Shown here: one piece after another, positions 20,510 to 34,100 of the stretch
Numbering within the stretch: position 1 is the first letter of the stretch
Layout: each line of letters begins with the position of its first letter
Assembly: GCF_000224145.3 (NCBI RefSeq)
Contig: NC_020177.2
Coordinates: 4,906,156-4,970,155, forward strand
Length of the DNA: 64,000 nucleotides
Direction: 5' to 3'
From: Ciona intestinalis
Taxonomy: Eukaryota; Chordata; Ascidiacea; Phlebobranchia; Cionidae
Translations under genes and position numbers: made by a program
The notes under the pieces: generated by a model
The model's database searches: none
Seen by the model: the letters and a program-made list of their open reading frames with translations, nothing else
Told to the model about the DNA's origin: nothing

Positions 20510-23500
20510 ATATATCTATGTCATGCGGATGTTCACGAGCTGATACTCGGTTCAGGAAAGCTTTCTTCCGCTTTTTGATTGGACGAAGCTTTTGTGGGCG
20601 TGGATTTAAACCGGACAATCGCGCGGCTTTATTTTGTCTCTTTGTATTCTTACCACCAGAGGTCTCCCAGTGGCGGGAAAATTCGGAAACCAACTTCCTG
20701 GTTTCAAATTCAGAGGTTGAACCTGGGTGGACGGGGTGGTTACCTCATGCTCAATGTCGAGTTATTATAATGAAACTGATTTATCTAGGAAACAGTTGTT
20801 GTTATAACATGGGTGTTCTGTTTATACACCTCATACCTGTTTACGAGTTACCATGTATGTAACTTTGTGGGTGATTGATACTCACAGAGTGGCAGCGTGC
20901 AGCTTTAAACCTGTAACCTCTTGGCCAAAGGCAGGTTGTAAGTATTGTGACAAGGGCAACAGACTTAACATAGGCGTCATCTTATACACCAGACACACAT
21001 GTTGTATTCACACATGAAGTAATATGTTTACACAAACAATCCACTTACAGCAAGCAAGAGCATCCTTCACACAAAGTAGAAAAGTTTTCTGTTTCATCTT
21101 AGACATTTGCGCCATTTTACACAGGAATAATTTGTTCAGGTTCTGTAGATTTACAGAATCAAATATATAAATTGTTAAAGCGTTGAAATTAAACAATACA
21201 AAACAAGGAGTAGGTTGGGGTAAGATGGTGTTTTTACTCTTGTCACATATGGTAGTAAACAACATTTAAAGAATTATATTACTATACCCATCAAAAAAGG
21301 AAAAAAAAAGAAGAAAATGTAAAAACAATTAACATAAAACAAGAAAATATATTTTTTATCATATTTTAATTTACCCAAAGTTGAAATCCGAGTTTTTCAA
21401 CAAATTTAATTTTCTGGAGAAATATTTCCACGAACTTCTCTTTCTCCCATTCCTCCTGCTTTGTTTCTTTCATTCTCTCGACACGAGTTTGCTTCAACAA
21501 CCTGAACAAACATAATTAAGTCAGTGTGTAAGAATGATTGACAAGAGTTAAAAAGGGGTAAATTCGTTCACGTATATATTGGGTTAAATGATTAAATGTC
21601 ACTTATTTATCTTTGCATGGCGGGGCAACCACAGTCGTTATAACACGGGTATTCTGTTCCATACACCTCGTGCCTGCTTACGAGTTACCACGTATGTAAT
21701 TTATTTATCCTTGCATGGCGGGGCAATGACAGTTGTTATAACACGAAAAAGTTGTTATAATACAAAAATATGTTTGTATTAGTTATTTTAAACTAATTTT
21801 TCAGCAACACTTTACATACAATAATATATTTATTATGTTTAAATTGTTTATTTATATATAAATAAACAAATATGTTTTAATTATTTTAATGTCACTAACT
21901 TATCAAGTATGTTCCCCACAGATAAATCATCCCCTCGGTGTCGCAAGAGAGCTGGGTTTCTCGTGTTCTTAGACACTTGATCAAATTTCTTGGTTTCTAT
22001 TTCGTGTTGTGCTTCTATTCGTTCTTGTAATAACTGGATGCATAATAATGTGTTACACCTCATGCTCACTGTCAAGTTATACATCTTCTTATACATCCGA
22101 CACACATGGTGTATTCATACACCTCATGCTCACTGTCGAGTTATAACATGGCTGTCTTCTTATACACCAGCCACACATGGTGTATTCATACACCTCATGC
22201 TCACTGTCGAGTTATAACATGGCTGTCTTCTTATACACCAGCCACACATGGTGTATTCATACACCTCATGCTCACTGTCGAGCCACAAACCTGCATAGAA
22301 ATCTCATGTTCTTGTCGTAATTGTTGTTCCACATCAATGACTTCGATCTGGTGTCGTTCGAGCAGATTGCGGATAACATCGGAATCTAATTGTCCGAGTT
22401 CTACAACTTTTTGAACAATGGAAATCTGATAAAGACAATGAAAATAGAAATAATACAATAATAGCTTTTATGAGTCTGATACACCTCCTCTATTGCTTGA
22501 ATTTTTTACTGAGCTATGTGTTTCAGTGATGGTGCAAATTTCTTTGTTTGTTGGCCAATGTTTGAATGTTTTATTCAGGCATAAACGTAAAGTCATTTTA
22601 GTGTAAACAGTATGATACAGACGACCTGTATACCCTTAATAAGATGGCATACCATTGGACATAAGGTAAATAAAATGCCAAATGATCAATATTCGACCTA
22701 ATAATAAGCAGCAACAGACTATAAATAGATATATTTATTACATCACAATGTAAACAACCCAACCAGCAACCATACTTGTAAATAATTGTTCTGTTCTTCC
22801 AGTTTCAACATCGCTGATATTTCATGTTTTAAATTCAATACAAGCTTTTCCGACACTTTTTCCACCACTAGGATATGCTGTGGAGCAAGTTAGTTAAAAC
22901 ACGGTGATTAAAAATGACTATACTTGTATTTTGGCTTTTTCGTCAAAACATCGGCCAAGAGCAAAAATACAAGTATATTATGACTAGCAGCAAAAGTATC
23001 TAAATAATGACCATACAACAATTAAATAAACTAAAAACGTAATACAAATATATTTCATGAATGCAAGGTTTGGGCAGATGTTAGAATTTTTGATACAAGT
23101 AAAGAATCCTTCATTAGACTAGCGTTAACAGATAGTAGCATTCTTCACTAAAACACAAACATATCCAGATAAACAACAAACAACATACCAGTAAATGAGA
23201 TGCAGTAGCATGTTCTGTGTCGTACAAATGTCTAAACTTGTCTAAATGTTCATTTCCAATGGCAGCCAGTGATTTCACCTGTTTATTTAAAAAAAGTTGA
23301 TAAAATCATATTCTATATTTAAGTGGACTCCTGCAGCGTGGAAAATGATCACCTGTTTATTTTAAAAAAAGTTGATTTAAAAAAAGTTGATCATTTTCTA
23401 CATTTAAGGGAGGTCCTGCAGCATGGCATTATTTAAATCCTAGGTCCCATGACGTACCTCACTCGGCTCACTGTAGAACCTCACCCATATAGAATATAAC

Positions 23501-26500
23501 ATACATATACAATATTGGGGTAATGGGCCAAACTCTGTTAAAATCTTAGGTCTTAAATAAGGACCTCCCAATATAGAACAGAATTCAAATCTGTTTGCAA
23601 CAACATATAAGTTAGTGTTGATCCTTATCTCACCCTCTGCTCTTCATTGATCTCCTCCTGCCTCCCATGACACAGATGTATCACTTGTGTTCGGATCAAC
23701 CTCGCATCCATGATCGTCATGATGCATCTATGATAAACATCACATGATGATCCCATCATCTTTATCATAAGTTCGTGATCTTTCATGATGAGCTTCTCAT
23801 CTCTGGAAAAAAGAAACTTACTCTTATTTTTTCGTTGTACATTACTTTGTCTGACAGGTTCTGTATCAAGCATAGCAGTCATCTGAGTGATGAATGCTGG
23901 TGTTGGGCGAAGCTACAGGTACTACAGTTTAAAGGAATGCTCGTGTTATCACTTCAAATACAAGTAAATAGAATGTTAGGAAAAAAGTAGCGATAAAACA
24001 AAAAAGTGGTTAAAAACATGCTACATGGAAACTAACTGAGTAAAAATGTCAAATAACTCAGTGACTTAACTATGGTTGCCACTTCCATGCCCACAGTCGA
24101 GTTGCTGAAGCTATTGCAGTGTGTTTGAATAAGCACTAAGCGGACATATTTAATACTTGAACTATAAAACAAAACTTTAAACCGCAGCCCACATACTCAG
24201 GTGTAAGGTAGATTTGCATCGTGAAGAACTTTGAAATATGATTTCTATGAGCTGCATCGACCGTTGATAAACTCCCCAACATTGAAAGTTGATCGTCGAA
24301 CACCTTTGTTTGGCGTTTGTTCTTCTGTGTGATGTCATACTCAGCTTTCTGTGTGTCACAATGGTTAAACAAATGTAACACGCCAGTGACTGTAGTAGCA
24401 GGTAGCAACACTATATAGTCTTTAATATTTGCATGACGGCGGATATATAACATATTATGACTTTATGACATATTATAACTGAATTAGAAGTTGAGAAGTA
24501 ATTGGATATTGCCGCTAGACTTAACATCACATTAAACCTTAAGTTTCACATGTTGCCATATGTGTCACTATATAAGCTATATAATTGTACTATATGTATG
24601 TGAGGTATCCTAATATACTGTTTCAATGTCAAACAACAATTCCTAATTACTAAACCCACAAGAGAGTTCTAATATACATCATATCACATTCAAACCTTCA
24701 TCTTTCCATCCATTTCCTTGGAAGCGAGATGAACCTCTTCTTCATTCAATCCTCCCGATGTTTCAATCATCCTCCACATCTTTGTCTCCTCTTCCTTGCA
24801 CCGGGACTCAAATAATAATCCTCGTCTCTGGAAAAATAAGCTGGTTGTGAGGGTTTGAATAATTGTGGATGAATTTATGTTATTTATCCTCGTGGCAAGG
24901 CGGCAATGACAGCCTTACTATATCATGTAACATGATACGACATTTGTTATAACACGGATGTTCTGTTTCATACACCCCTACCTACTTGAGTTACCACGTA
25001 TGTAACTTTGTCGGTGACTGTTTTTTCATATTTCGTAAAAATAATTTCATGAATGTTACTTATTTCAACAGGATCTTGTTTCATTTATCTATGATCCATA
25101 CACTCATACACACACACAAATAACTCTGTACATTTTAAGCCAACCTTTTGTAATTCAGCAAGTTCCACAACTTCCTGTTGATTCGATTCCTCGATTATTT
25201 TCGTTTCCTCATCAAGAAGTTGGAAGCAAATATCAAAGTAACCCTGGGTGTGGAAACATAGATAATCTAAAACATGAAGCTACAAGTGAAAACAGTCACA
25301 AAGCATAATTCTATCATGTACTATATGGGTGAGGTCCTGCCATGGGACTTGGGGTTTATATCTGAGTTGGGCCATTACCCCAACATTGTATATGCACATT
25401 CTATTCTATATGGGTGAGGTCCTACAGTGAGGCACGCCAGGGGACCTGGGATATATATCAGAGTTGGCTCAATTTCCTATCCACAGAGTGTTCTATTCTA
25501 TATGGGTAAGGTCCCACAATGGGACCTGAAAATAACGCAAAATAGACAGCAACAAACTAAAATAACAACAACACAAATTCTCACCTCAATAAAAGATGAA
25601 ATATTTTTCTTTTCACTTTTAACAAGGTAGTTTCGTAAAAGTTTATTTTTCCTTATGTTGAACTTTAAAACAATCTGGTCCCAGTGATCTCTGGAACTTA
25701 TTTCTAATCTTTCTCTTGCTGTTTGGAAGCCTGTGGAGGTAAATGGATTGGTTAAGTTGCAATGGTGGCTTATTATTGTAGCTTTGGGGCTACGAAAATG
25801 TATCATACAAAAACCAAGTTTAACCAATATTGTATTAGAATGAATGAATGAATGTATCTTACTTTATCCTTGGTGGCTGGAAAACGACAGTCATCATAAC
25901 ACGGGTATTCATACACCTCGTGCCAGCTTATAAGTTACCATGTATGTTACTTTGTGGGTTATATATTTCGCCATGAGCCGAATCTGGCCAAATTCTCTGA
26001 TAAGCACCTTACCCATATAAAATAGAATTCAAAACAGAATCCAGTAAACCACCCCCCACCTTGTTCCACCTCGTCCACCACAGTCTCCATGTTGTCTCGT
26101 GTTTTCACCCATAATATCCCCGTGTCATGCTCCGATATTCTGCTGATTTCCGATAAACGCTGAATCAGCGATTTGTAATAATCGCATCGAACTCTGAAAA
26201 AAAGTTTTTCTTTTTTTAGTTTAAATTGAGTTGATTTTAATTTCTGATGCTCAAAAGGGCAATGCTTGGATTTGCTAAACTTGGGGTGGCACTGTTAACC
26301 CTGGAATTAATAATATAGTAGGGTGGGGGAAGATGGGACACTATTTCAGTCTATGTTTTCAAACCATTTGGTAGTAAATTAAGAACATTTAAATAATGAT
26401 AAAACCGTATCCTCACTACTCCCATAGACCGTTGTTAATTGTTTAAAACACGATCAGGATATTTGGATATTATGTGCTAAAGGTGTTCTATCTTACCCCA

Positions 26501-29500
26501 CAGTACTATAACTTAACTGTTCAAACATTGAAATATTGTTTGCAGAGAAAATATTGCCGCATGCAGAGAAATTGTATCCACGCACAGTTATTTGACCTTC
26601 TAACCGCACTATAAAAGTTATGATTCTTTATCACAACAGTTTGATACACCAGTGTTTTGATAAACTTTGTAGGAAGTTTAGTGTTTATTTATGTGGTTTG
26701 TGGGAATTTTAACAATGTTTTTGGTCTTAGTGATCTTTGCTTGCTATTAAAATAACTTGTATCAACTAATCCACCAGACACAACATAAACCGTTTGGTAT
26801 TTGTTAGGGTAATAAGGGAAACTTTGGCCTGAATACCAAGTCCAACGGCGTGCTATGTCATATGACCCCAGCCATATAGAACAGAATCAGTTGTTTGTTA
26901 AACATTGGCCTATCCAAAAATACACACAACACATGCTGATGCTTTGTAACTTATAACATGTGCGACGTTTTCCATAGATATTTAACAATTCAATGAATAC
27001 CATTGAACACATGGCGTGGAGTTTCCATATGAAACGGAAATGAACCAACACTTGCGGATACTTATTTGCATATTAGACCTTGTTTACTTGAGGTTAAATT
27101 TCAGCGCAACTAAAATATTTTTCTTGGTTGAGTAGGTCATTAGAGCTATTTATATATTAAGAATATTAACGCCTATTTTTGCATTTTTTCCTAGATTTAC
27201 AATTCAGAATTCAGATACCATAATGGAATGGGATACTGGCTAAATAACATGCATATTGCTATTTCCTATAAATATGTGTTTCTCAGTCATACAGAATAAC
27301 AATCACCCACAAAGTAACATACGTGATAACGTGTAAGCTGACACGAGGTTTATCAAATAGAACACCTGTGTTATAACGACTGGTCTGTCATTGCCTGGCC
27401 TTCCCAAGAACAAATAAGTTACTTTAAAAGATACCAACAAAATATTCAAACCTGAACAAATCACTTGTAGTTTGCTTTGAGTTAAAGTAAGTGAACATAA
27501 GAAGTAAATCATGTCGACTTCTGTCCGTCCATTCCTGCACGTTAGGTATTTGTTTAAACGTTTCTTCTAATTGTTTAACATTCAATTTTATCATCCCATT
27601 TGGTAGTAAACAAAGAACATTCAAAGAAATATAAAACCGTATCCTCACGACTCCCATAGATCGTTGTTATTTGTTTAAAACATGATCAGAATATTATGTG
27701 CCATAATGTATTTATGATTGTTAAGCTATTTTAATGGGCCAAGTGTAATTAGAATTTGAAGTAATTTTAAAGCATTATATATAAGTTAAACTAATGTCTG
27801 CATTATAAACTGGTTTGTTGGTATTTCACATTTTGCAAAACACATCACACAAAAACATATCACCTTAAGTTAGCTATGGGTGAAACTGTAATTAACATTT
27901 TCACTCAATATTGTGTGCAAAATTCAAAAACAATTTCTTTATGCAAAAATAAATCACCTTAAGTTTATGCTCCAACCATCGGTTAACATGCAGCTCCACC
28001 ATAAGAAGTGACTTGTCCAAACCATGTGTGACATCTTTACATTCACCATCATCATGGATATATTCAACCAGTTGTTCAATGAATGAAACATAAGATGATC
28101 TGTATTCGCTAACCTATGTTTAATATGCGAGGGTAAATATATCTAAGAAGAGAAACTCAGATACCTAGAAGAGAAGCATAAAGGCAGCTGTACACAGTAT
28201 TCAGCATGCGAATTCGCTTGCGAAGTCGTATGCAAACCAATTACCGAGTTCCGCATGCGACAGCGAAATCTGGACAAAACAGACAAAACGGACAAATTCC
28301 GGATACTGTGTACAGCCACCTTTAGTGTTAAAGTTTTATAAATGCAGGAAAGGCAGGGATAGTTAGACACACAATCCTGGAAAAGAAGTCTAACTTTGGT
28401 TGTAATTGTCATGTTTACTGATAAACTCAGTGCAGAAAAAATTCCAGGGTGTGTCTGCCACCCCTGAACCAGCGCCCGGGTTTAAAAGACAACCAGTTAA
28501 GTAAATAGTATTTAAATAAAAGGGTTATGTCTGATGATCCACACACTGCAATAGCTTTAGCAACACGACTGTGGGCATGGGAGTGCAGATCAAGAAAATA
28601 TTTTATAGTATATAAGTTGCCAGATTATTTAAGTTCTAAGTTACCACAGTTATACCTATTACCTACCATAGTTTCAACATGTTGATTTGAAACATCATTC
28701 AACATCAAATCAACTTCATCGAGTTCAATTTCATTTTCATTTACTTTGTTTCGAAACTTGACTAAAGAAGAGGAAAATTTCTAAAAATAAAAAGCAGGAA
28801 TTTATTCGTAAAATAAAAACACAGCACCAGTAAGTATCGTACATAAGAAGTTTTGGGTTAGTTGTACAGATATCGCAGATGCATTCCTTGAATGTTACTC
28901 ACAATGATACAAAGCTTGTTAAAACTCTGGTATGCAAATAACTTGCTCAAAGTGTTTTATCAGATTTCTAACCTGCCTGGCAGCAACAACTTATTTGTGT
29001 TTTAACAAAGATTACTTTGCCACTATTTCCCATGTACATTTTAAAATTAGGAAACAGATTTTTAACAACATAACAACACCTTTTAAATTGATCTCTTTGA
29101 TCACAAAATAATATAAAATTAAAACAATAAAAGAAATATAAAAATGTTTTATATGATTTTTGTAGGTACATTATTTATCTATTGTTATTTCATTGAAAAC
29201 TAAGGTTCACCTGCTGCACTGTTGTAAGAATGTGAGCATGTTGTTTAACATTCAAACTACCAGCAACTAAATATTGATCCAATACAACTTGAAATACCTG
29301 GGATTTGTATTAATAATCATATTATACGTGTTGACTATATGTAAGCATATACAGCATAGCAATATACCAGTCTTTCCACTATATTTTATGAGTATTATGA
29401 TACTTGACTACAAATTAGGTCATGCTGCTTAACACGCATACATGATAACTATGGTTTACATAAAATATATCTTGGCAGTGTAACTATGGACTTATACATT

Positions 29501-31155
29501 GCCAATTGTTTGTAGGTTACTTATCTATACAGACACAAAATAATGCACACTTTCTATTAATATACCTACATAAACATAGGAACCAAACTTTAAAAGCAGG
29601 GTAGGTAGGATTAGTTAGACACGTATTCCTGTGTAACAAATCAACTTTTTGGTTGTAATGTTTACTGATTAATGCAGTGTAAATAACTCTACATTAGACT
29701 TGCCCGCCCTGCCACCCAAGGTTTGTTCACTATGTTGATATACATTTAAACAAACTATAGTTAACACTGAAATAATGGAAAAGGTGGTGCGACATTTCAC
29801 GCAAGACATCCATAACGTTACAACTATGACATATACTTGATACTAACATAATAGAACCATCTAGTCAGCATATACCAACCTTCATCAAGCAAGTATGTTT
29901 CATCACCCACATATCTGTTGCTAGCATTCGCAACTCGATTAACTTTCGTTCAAACAATTTCAAAACCATCTCGTCACTCGTGGAACAACATAAAACATCA
30001 ACCAAACTTTTCGACATAAATTTACCTAAAAAAAGGAAAATGGGAATTATTCTAAACATCCAGGTATAACGACAAAACTTTTTAAAATTCAGGGGAGGCC
30101 ATAGTTAGACTTATAATGCTATTGAATCAATTTGGTCAAGGTTTACTGATGATTGCAGTGCATAATAATCCTGCCCACTCTGCCACCTCAGGTTTGGTGG
30201 CTATGATCCAAGCACCAGACATAAAGGAATAGTTTTATACATATCTAATAAAATCCCACAATTGTCCTTTATTCATGTTTAAGCCATTGTTAAAAATTGA
30301 AATGTTATGTTAAAGTAAAATTTATAAGGTACTTATACTATCTACAAAATATGTTACTTGTTGTATTCTGATTATGTTCCAATTCACGTTGGTCAGATAT
30401 GAACAAACGAGTTTGTAATTCATCTTTATCTACAACAGGTGCATCTGTGACATCATAACCATCATTGTTGTCATCATATAACATATTATTGTGGCCACCA
30501 TTTGTCTGGAACATCATAATATTAATATTTTTATTTTAAGTATTTTTTTTTTTTTTTTTTTAATATTTCAAGGTACAAATTAGTTTGATACCCCCAGCCA
30601 TGTCTTTACACACATTTTTTCCAATTACGTAGTAATCTGCTTTAATTAAATATTTATGTCATTGCGTTAAAGAAAAAGATAATGTTATTATATGACAGCT
30701 GCATGATTGAGGTTGTTAAACTTGTCACCAAGTTTTGTAGGTGAGACAAATTGCCAATCATTGGATGGCCATTGAATAGGTGTCATATTTTAACGTTTAG
30801 TTTTTGCACAACAACCTGACTGTTGACATGGGAGTGGCAACCATGGATAAGTCACTCGAAAATATAAATGACCAAAAGTCAAAACTCGTGCCTCCTTTAA
30901 AATCATAGTAACAAATACTCTACATGATACAACACCCACCTCATTATCCAGTTGCGTAAGTTCAAAGTTACTTTTATTGATTTTAAACTTTCTTTTCAAA
31001 ACATCCATACAGAAACACTTGATAAAGAGGAAGCCGACGATCAAACCAAATATTCCAGCGATGGCGCCACCAATTCCAGCCACTAGTGGGGGAAGTTTGA
31101 GGCTGTTTGTTTCAATATTAATGACGGTACAATCTGGTGGAAATGAAAATTTCAT
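20508..31155 (-). CDS. Single-pass membrane coiled-coil protein, EVC/EVC2-like (tentative)
   Basis: Twenty exons join in phase throughout, 934 residues: 31155-30940, 30505-30346, 30025-29880, 29297-29211, 28780-28667, 28113-27958, 27534-27452, 26193-26060, 25730-25585, 25243-25145, 24827-24696, 24348-24193, 23912-23634, 23278-23189, 22877-22776, 22425-22291, 22033-21900, 21501-21375, 21142-21049, 20722-20508. Residues 1-21 are short and extracellular or luminal. One Gly/Ile-rich helix spans about 22-47 (LVAGIGGAIAGIFGLIVGF). The rest is almost entirely Glu/Lys/Gln-rich helical, coiled-coil-like sequence, with a basic tail (LRPIKKRKKAFLNR). This plan and length match EVC (human 992 residues, helix near 26-46), a partner of EVC2 at the base of primary cilia in Hedgehog signalling. 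The match is architectural, so a different coiled-coil membrane protein is possible. A strong acceptor (TTTCCACCAG) just after the ATG leaves open an upstream exon. Confidence 0.75.
20740..20965 (-). mobile_element. SINE copy with tRNA-like head
   Basis: Reverse-oriented copy: GGGTGTTCTGTTTATACACCTC and CATGTATGTAACTTTGTGGGT, then a head-like part near 20885-20960 (complement of an A-box/B-box arrangement). It lies just upstream of the last exon of the 20-exon gene. Confidence 0.55.
21207..21252 (+). mobile_element. End fragment of the GTGGGGTAAGATGGGACA MITE
   Basis: AGTAGGTTGGGGTAAGATGG followed by CATATGGTAGTAAACAACATTT, matching one end of the element at 26316-26509. Confidence 0.5.
21591..21760 (-). 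mobile_element. Two nested SINE tail copies
   Basis: TTATCTTTGCATGGCGGGGCAA and TTATCCTTGCATGGCGGGGCAA start two consecutive reverse-oriented copies about 110 bases apart. Intron 17 region of the 20-exon gene. Confidence 0.6.
22050..22285 (+). repeat. 71-bp tandem repeat, about 3.3 copies
   Basis: TGGTGTATTCATACACCTCA begins at 22107, 22178 and 22249, an exact 71-base period. The unit holds CATGCTCACTGTCGAGTTAT. The last unit ends within six bases of the 5' splice site of the exon at 22291-22425. Confidence 0.9.
23279..23420 (-). repeat. Duplicated acceptor-side intron segment
   Basis: The sequence next to the acceptor (CCTGTTTATTTAAAAAAAGT in plus orientation) recurs at about 23351-23400, itself with an internal repeat of TTTAAAAAAAGTTGAT. 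Both copies are followed by TCCTGCAGC, so a 70-base unit was duplicated. Lies before exon 14 of the 20-exon gene. Confidence 0.65.
24875..25020 (-). mobile_element. SINE copy
   Basis: Reverse-oriented distal SINE part with TTATCCTCGTGGCAAGGCGG, GTTATAACACGGATGTTCTG and TACGTGGT-type end. Intron 10. Confidence 0.6.
25305..25520 (+). repeat. Cluster of the GGGTGAGGTCCTG dispersed repeat
   Basis: Three successive copies of TATATGGGTGAGGTCC with GGGACCTGGG(AT)TATATAT and TTGGCCCATTACCCCAAC-like parts, at about 25322, 25408 and 25498. Related to the 128-bp array at 4541-5060. Single copies elsewhere: about 13110-13160, 23425-23580, 42270-42400, 51570-51640, 58235-58335, 63675-63745. Confidence 0.65.
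25843..25965 (-). mobile_element. SINE copy
   Basis: GAATGAATGAATG simple tail, then TTATCCTTGGTGGCTGG, ATAACACGGGTATTC and CTCGTGCCAGCTTATAAGTT. Reverse-oriented, intron 8 of the 20-exon gene. Confidence 0.65.
26316..26509. mobile_element. Small inverted-repeat element (MITE)
   Basis: About 193 bases bounded by TAGTAGGGTGGGGGAAGATGG and, inverted, ATCTTACCCCACAGTACTA, flanked by TATA. The core holds CGTATCCTCACTACTCCCAT and AACACGATCAGGATATTTGG. Same family at 41592-41781, 48144-48315, 56612-56780 and 61390-61590, with fragments at 21207, 27580 and 7780. No coding capacity. Confidence 0.75.
27300..27425 (+). mobile_element. SINE copy
   Basis: ACATACGTGATAACGTGTAAG, GTTATAACGACTGG and AACAAATAAGTTACTTT in family order. 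Intron 7 of the 20-exon gene, 25 bases from exon 7. Confidence 0.6.
27575..27710. mobile_element. Truncated MITE next to an exon
   Basis: CATTTGGTAGTAAACAAAGA, CCGTATCCTCACGACTCCCA and AAACATGATCAGAATATTATG match the core of the 26316-26509 element; one terminal repeat is missing on the exon side. It ends about 40 bases upstream of the exon 7 acceptor. Confidence 0.6.
28346..28475 (+). repeat. Dispersed repeat, GGCAGGGATAGTTAGACAC family
   Basis: GGCAGGGATAGTTAGACACA, TTGGTTGTAATTGTCATGTTTACTG in degenerate form, and CTGCCACCCCTG end. Intron 5 of the 20-exon gene. Confidence 0.6.
29597..29734 (+). repeat. Dispersed repeat, GGCAGGGATAGTTAGACAC family
   Basis: AGGATTAGTTAGACACGTAT, TTGGTTGTAATGTTTACTGA and CCCTGCCACCCAAGGTTTG. 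Intron 3. Confidence 0.6.
30091..30205 (+). repeat. Dispersed repeat, GGCAGGGATAGTTAGACAC family
   Basis: GAGGCCATAGTTAGAC start and CACTCTGCCACCTCAGGTTT end, the most diverged copy. Intron 2. Confidence 0.55.
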
Positions 31156-34100
31156 TATTTATTAATATGTTGCAAAAAATAATGCCTATAAAAATTTTGC
31201 CATTGATTTTTAATATAGGCATATGAAACTTATCGTGATTTACAGTTTATTGTTAATATTTTGCACATTATTTTTGGTTGTCATTTAGTTTATATTGGTT
31301 TATGTTTAGAACATTGTTTAAAAAAAAGCATTGAATAGCTTATATTATTTCACAAGTACAGTAGGGTATTGGTCATACAGTGAGTCAAGCAAACTTATGA
31401 TTTGTTTACTAGGATTTAGTTGCGTGTGCCATAATTTCTTGTGAGCTAATTATCACGCAACGAAGCAAAAGCAAAATGTTTGCCCTTTGCATAAATAGTT
31501 TGCTATTTAACGATTCACTATTCCTGGGGAACAAAATGGTGTTTTACACATGTGTATTCTTGCCAGAAACTGCTATATTCCGCAAGCTGGATGTGCAAGC
31601 AATAATAAGACAAAATGTTTTTTCTGTTCCAATGCAAACTTAAGAATAACCTTACTGTTTTTGTACAATCACGGTATATTGAACAGCCTATTTATTTTTG
31701 TTGCTGATAAAATTACTATTAAAAGAAAACAAACAGATGATGTATATGACTGTATCATCTGATTTATGATAAGATAATATGCTAAGATGATTCATTGCAA
31801 TTTGAGCAATATCATGAAGCTATCATCAAATTTGTTTGTTTATATTCCAGTATGGCTGAACATAGCCTACCTGTCATGATTATTTGCTTTGGTGATTAGA
31901 TATCTTGCAATTCAAAGTTGGAGTTGCAAATATAAAACAGTTCACACAACTTTTTTAATGAAAACATAGCTTTTTTTGTTGTTGTCGTTAAACATGGTGC
32001 ATATACTTATGCTGTTAATGGAGTAAATATGATTAGTACACGAGTGAAAAACATTTAATGAGGTAAAAATATACAATATCTTGATATTATATTGCAATTA
32101 TTTAATCTTTTATGTCTAAATATATTAAAAATACACCAAAATGTAACGCGCGCTTTGCCAATACGAACAAAACCGCAAATTGTAAAAATTGTGACCACTT
32201 GGGGCGCATTGCTATGGCTATTTGATTTTGTTTACAGTGGTAGCGCTAGAGAGTATAACACGAAACGTAATTAATGGGCATATTTTCCGGTTTCTGACAA
32301 ACATTTCCGTTCCAAATTACTTTTTAAACATTCCGATAATGGTACTCCATGCGGTGATAGTGTAACGTACAAATCTATACGAGTATTAACATCGCAACGT
32401 GCTGCACAACGCAAACCCAGGCGATATTTTACCTACAACAAACTAACAAATGAAGACTTGATTTTACGTTAAATAAACAAGCTTTTGGGCGCAGTTATAA
32501 AACATTACAAGAGTATAGTATCCTCTTTTACAACAAAACCTGTTTACGTGTAAAATAACAAAGTAAAATCGCAAAAAAATGTAAACCATTTTCAACAATC
32601 GTATTTCTATGATCCCGTTTACCCTTACCAAAACAATGATTTTTTTATTACGTCACGCCGTCTGCTGGAATTTCTGGCACTCAGGTCTTTTTACAACCGA
32701 AGCGTAGGTGATAGTAGATACCGTCTCTGCACCAATAACGGTTTGTATTTGCGTGTGTTTTACTTTGAGCTTTTAGTATAACGGACGCAGCGGAACGATA
32801 ATGTAAACGTTCTGTATTACATAAACTGTTTATTACGTGTGTGTATGGTTTGTGACGTAAAAATGATAACAATAGTTGGGCTTAGCTTCTATGATTATTA
32901 AACTTTTTATATGAATAACGTAGATTATGCGTAAGAGTTATAAAATGTTATATAAATGTATACAGAAACCATGTTGTAATATAATATATGCAGCTGTGTG
33001 ACATACAGTGAATAATAAGCCATAATGTATACAATGTTTTGGATTCATTTACCTGCTTTAAATGTAAACAATAGTTTTATCAAATCTGTTGTATTTGAAG
33101 AAGAAATTTTAAATATTGGTGTCTTAATTGAATTATTGCTGTTTAATGTTATGTAATTATAGGATTTTACTTAATTTAAATATAATTACTTCTGTATGAT
33201 TATCTATAATGTTTTTGTATATTAAACTATGTTCTTTTAATTAAATCAATGTGAATTAAATTTAAGGCAAGTTTAAACAGCTGCCAGTAAACTATACTTT
33301 GCCACAATCTAATTTGATTCATTTTTTCTTAGTATTTAGTTTTAAAAAGTAATTTTCTTTCATTACAATGACATACATCTGTTATCACATAATCAGTCCA
33401 TTGTTACATAACAGCATCATTGTTTAGTTACAGTTGTGATTGTGACTTAACAGTTGGTTAATATGTTACACCCTAACTTAAACATTCCATGTTAAATAAA
33501 ACCTTAGTATTTTCCAAGTAAACACTCAAAATCAAATTCTTTTGTTGGCATTTTATTTACACTGTGAGTAAATTGTAACAGTGGTAACATATTGTGGGTA
33601 AAATGGACTAACATTTTCCGCATTTGATTTCCAATTTAATTTTTATATTTATTTGCTTTTTATTATAAAAACTTCACCCTTTGTGTGATGTAACTATGTG
33701 GTTTACTACTGCTTTATATTGGCCCAATATATATATCTGTTATAAGCATTAAAGGTCTCACTAGTAACAGTGTTATAGCAATATAATGTGGATTCATATT
33801 CTCATATGCTCTTTTCCCATCAATTGTCATTCTAGGAAGGATGCAATGCCAAAGGATGGGTAATTTATTTTCTATTCAATAACCCGAGCACTTTGTTTAT
33901 TTAAATTTTACCAACAATTTAGCCTTAGATATCTGTCACATGCAGTGTTCACAAAAAAATGTTGTTTTATAAAACAATGTTTTATTTGACACTTTCTTTG
34001 AGGGTATGCTTCTATATTAAAAATGACCTCTTATTTTAAAAGTTTTTTATATTAAAATGTTAATATTAAGCTCAATTTATAAATGTGAAGTAGTTTTATT

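Noticed and set aside
23800-23822. Apparent GTAAGT donor and TTCCAG acceptor in exon 13 of the 20-exon gene
   Set aside because: The intervening 22 bases are too short for an intron and the frame stays open through them, so the exon is continuous.
27452-27566. Longer form of exon 7 starting at 27566
   Set aside because: An upstream AG exists but gives the wrong phase; the GTGCAG acceptor at 27535 keeps the frame.
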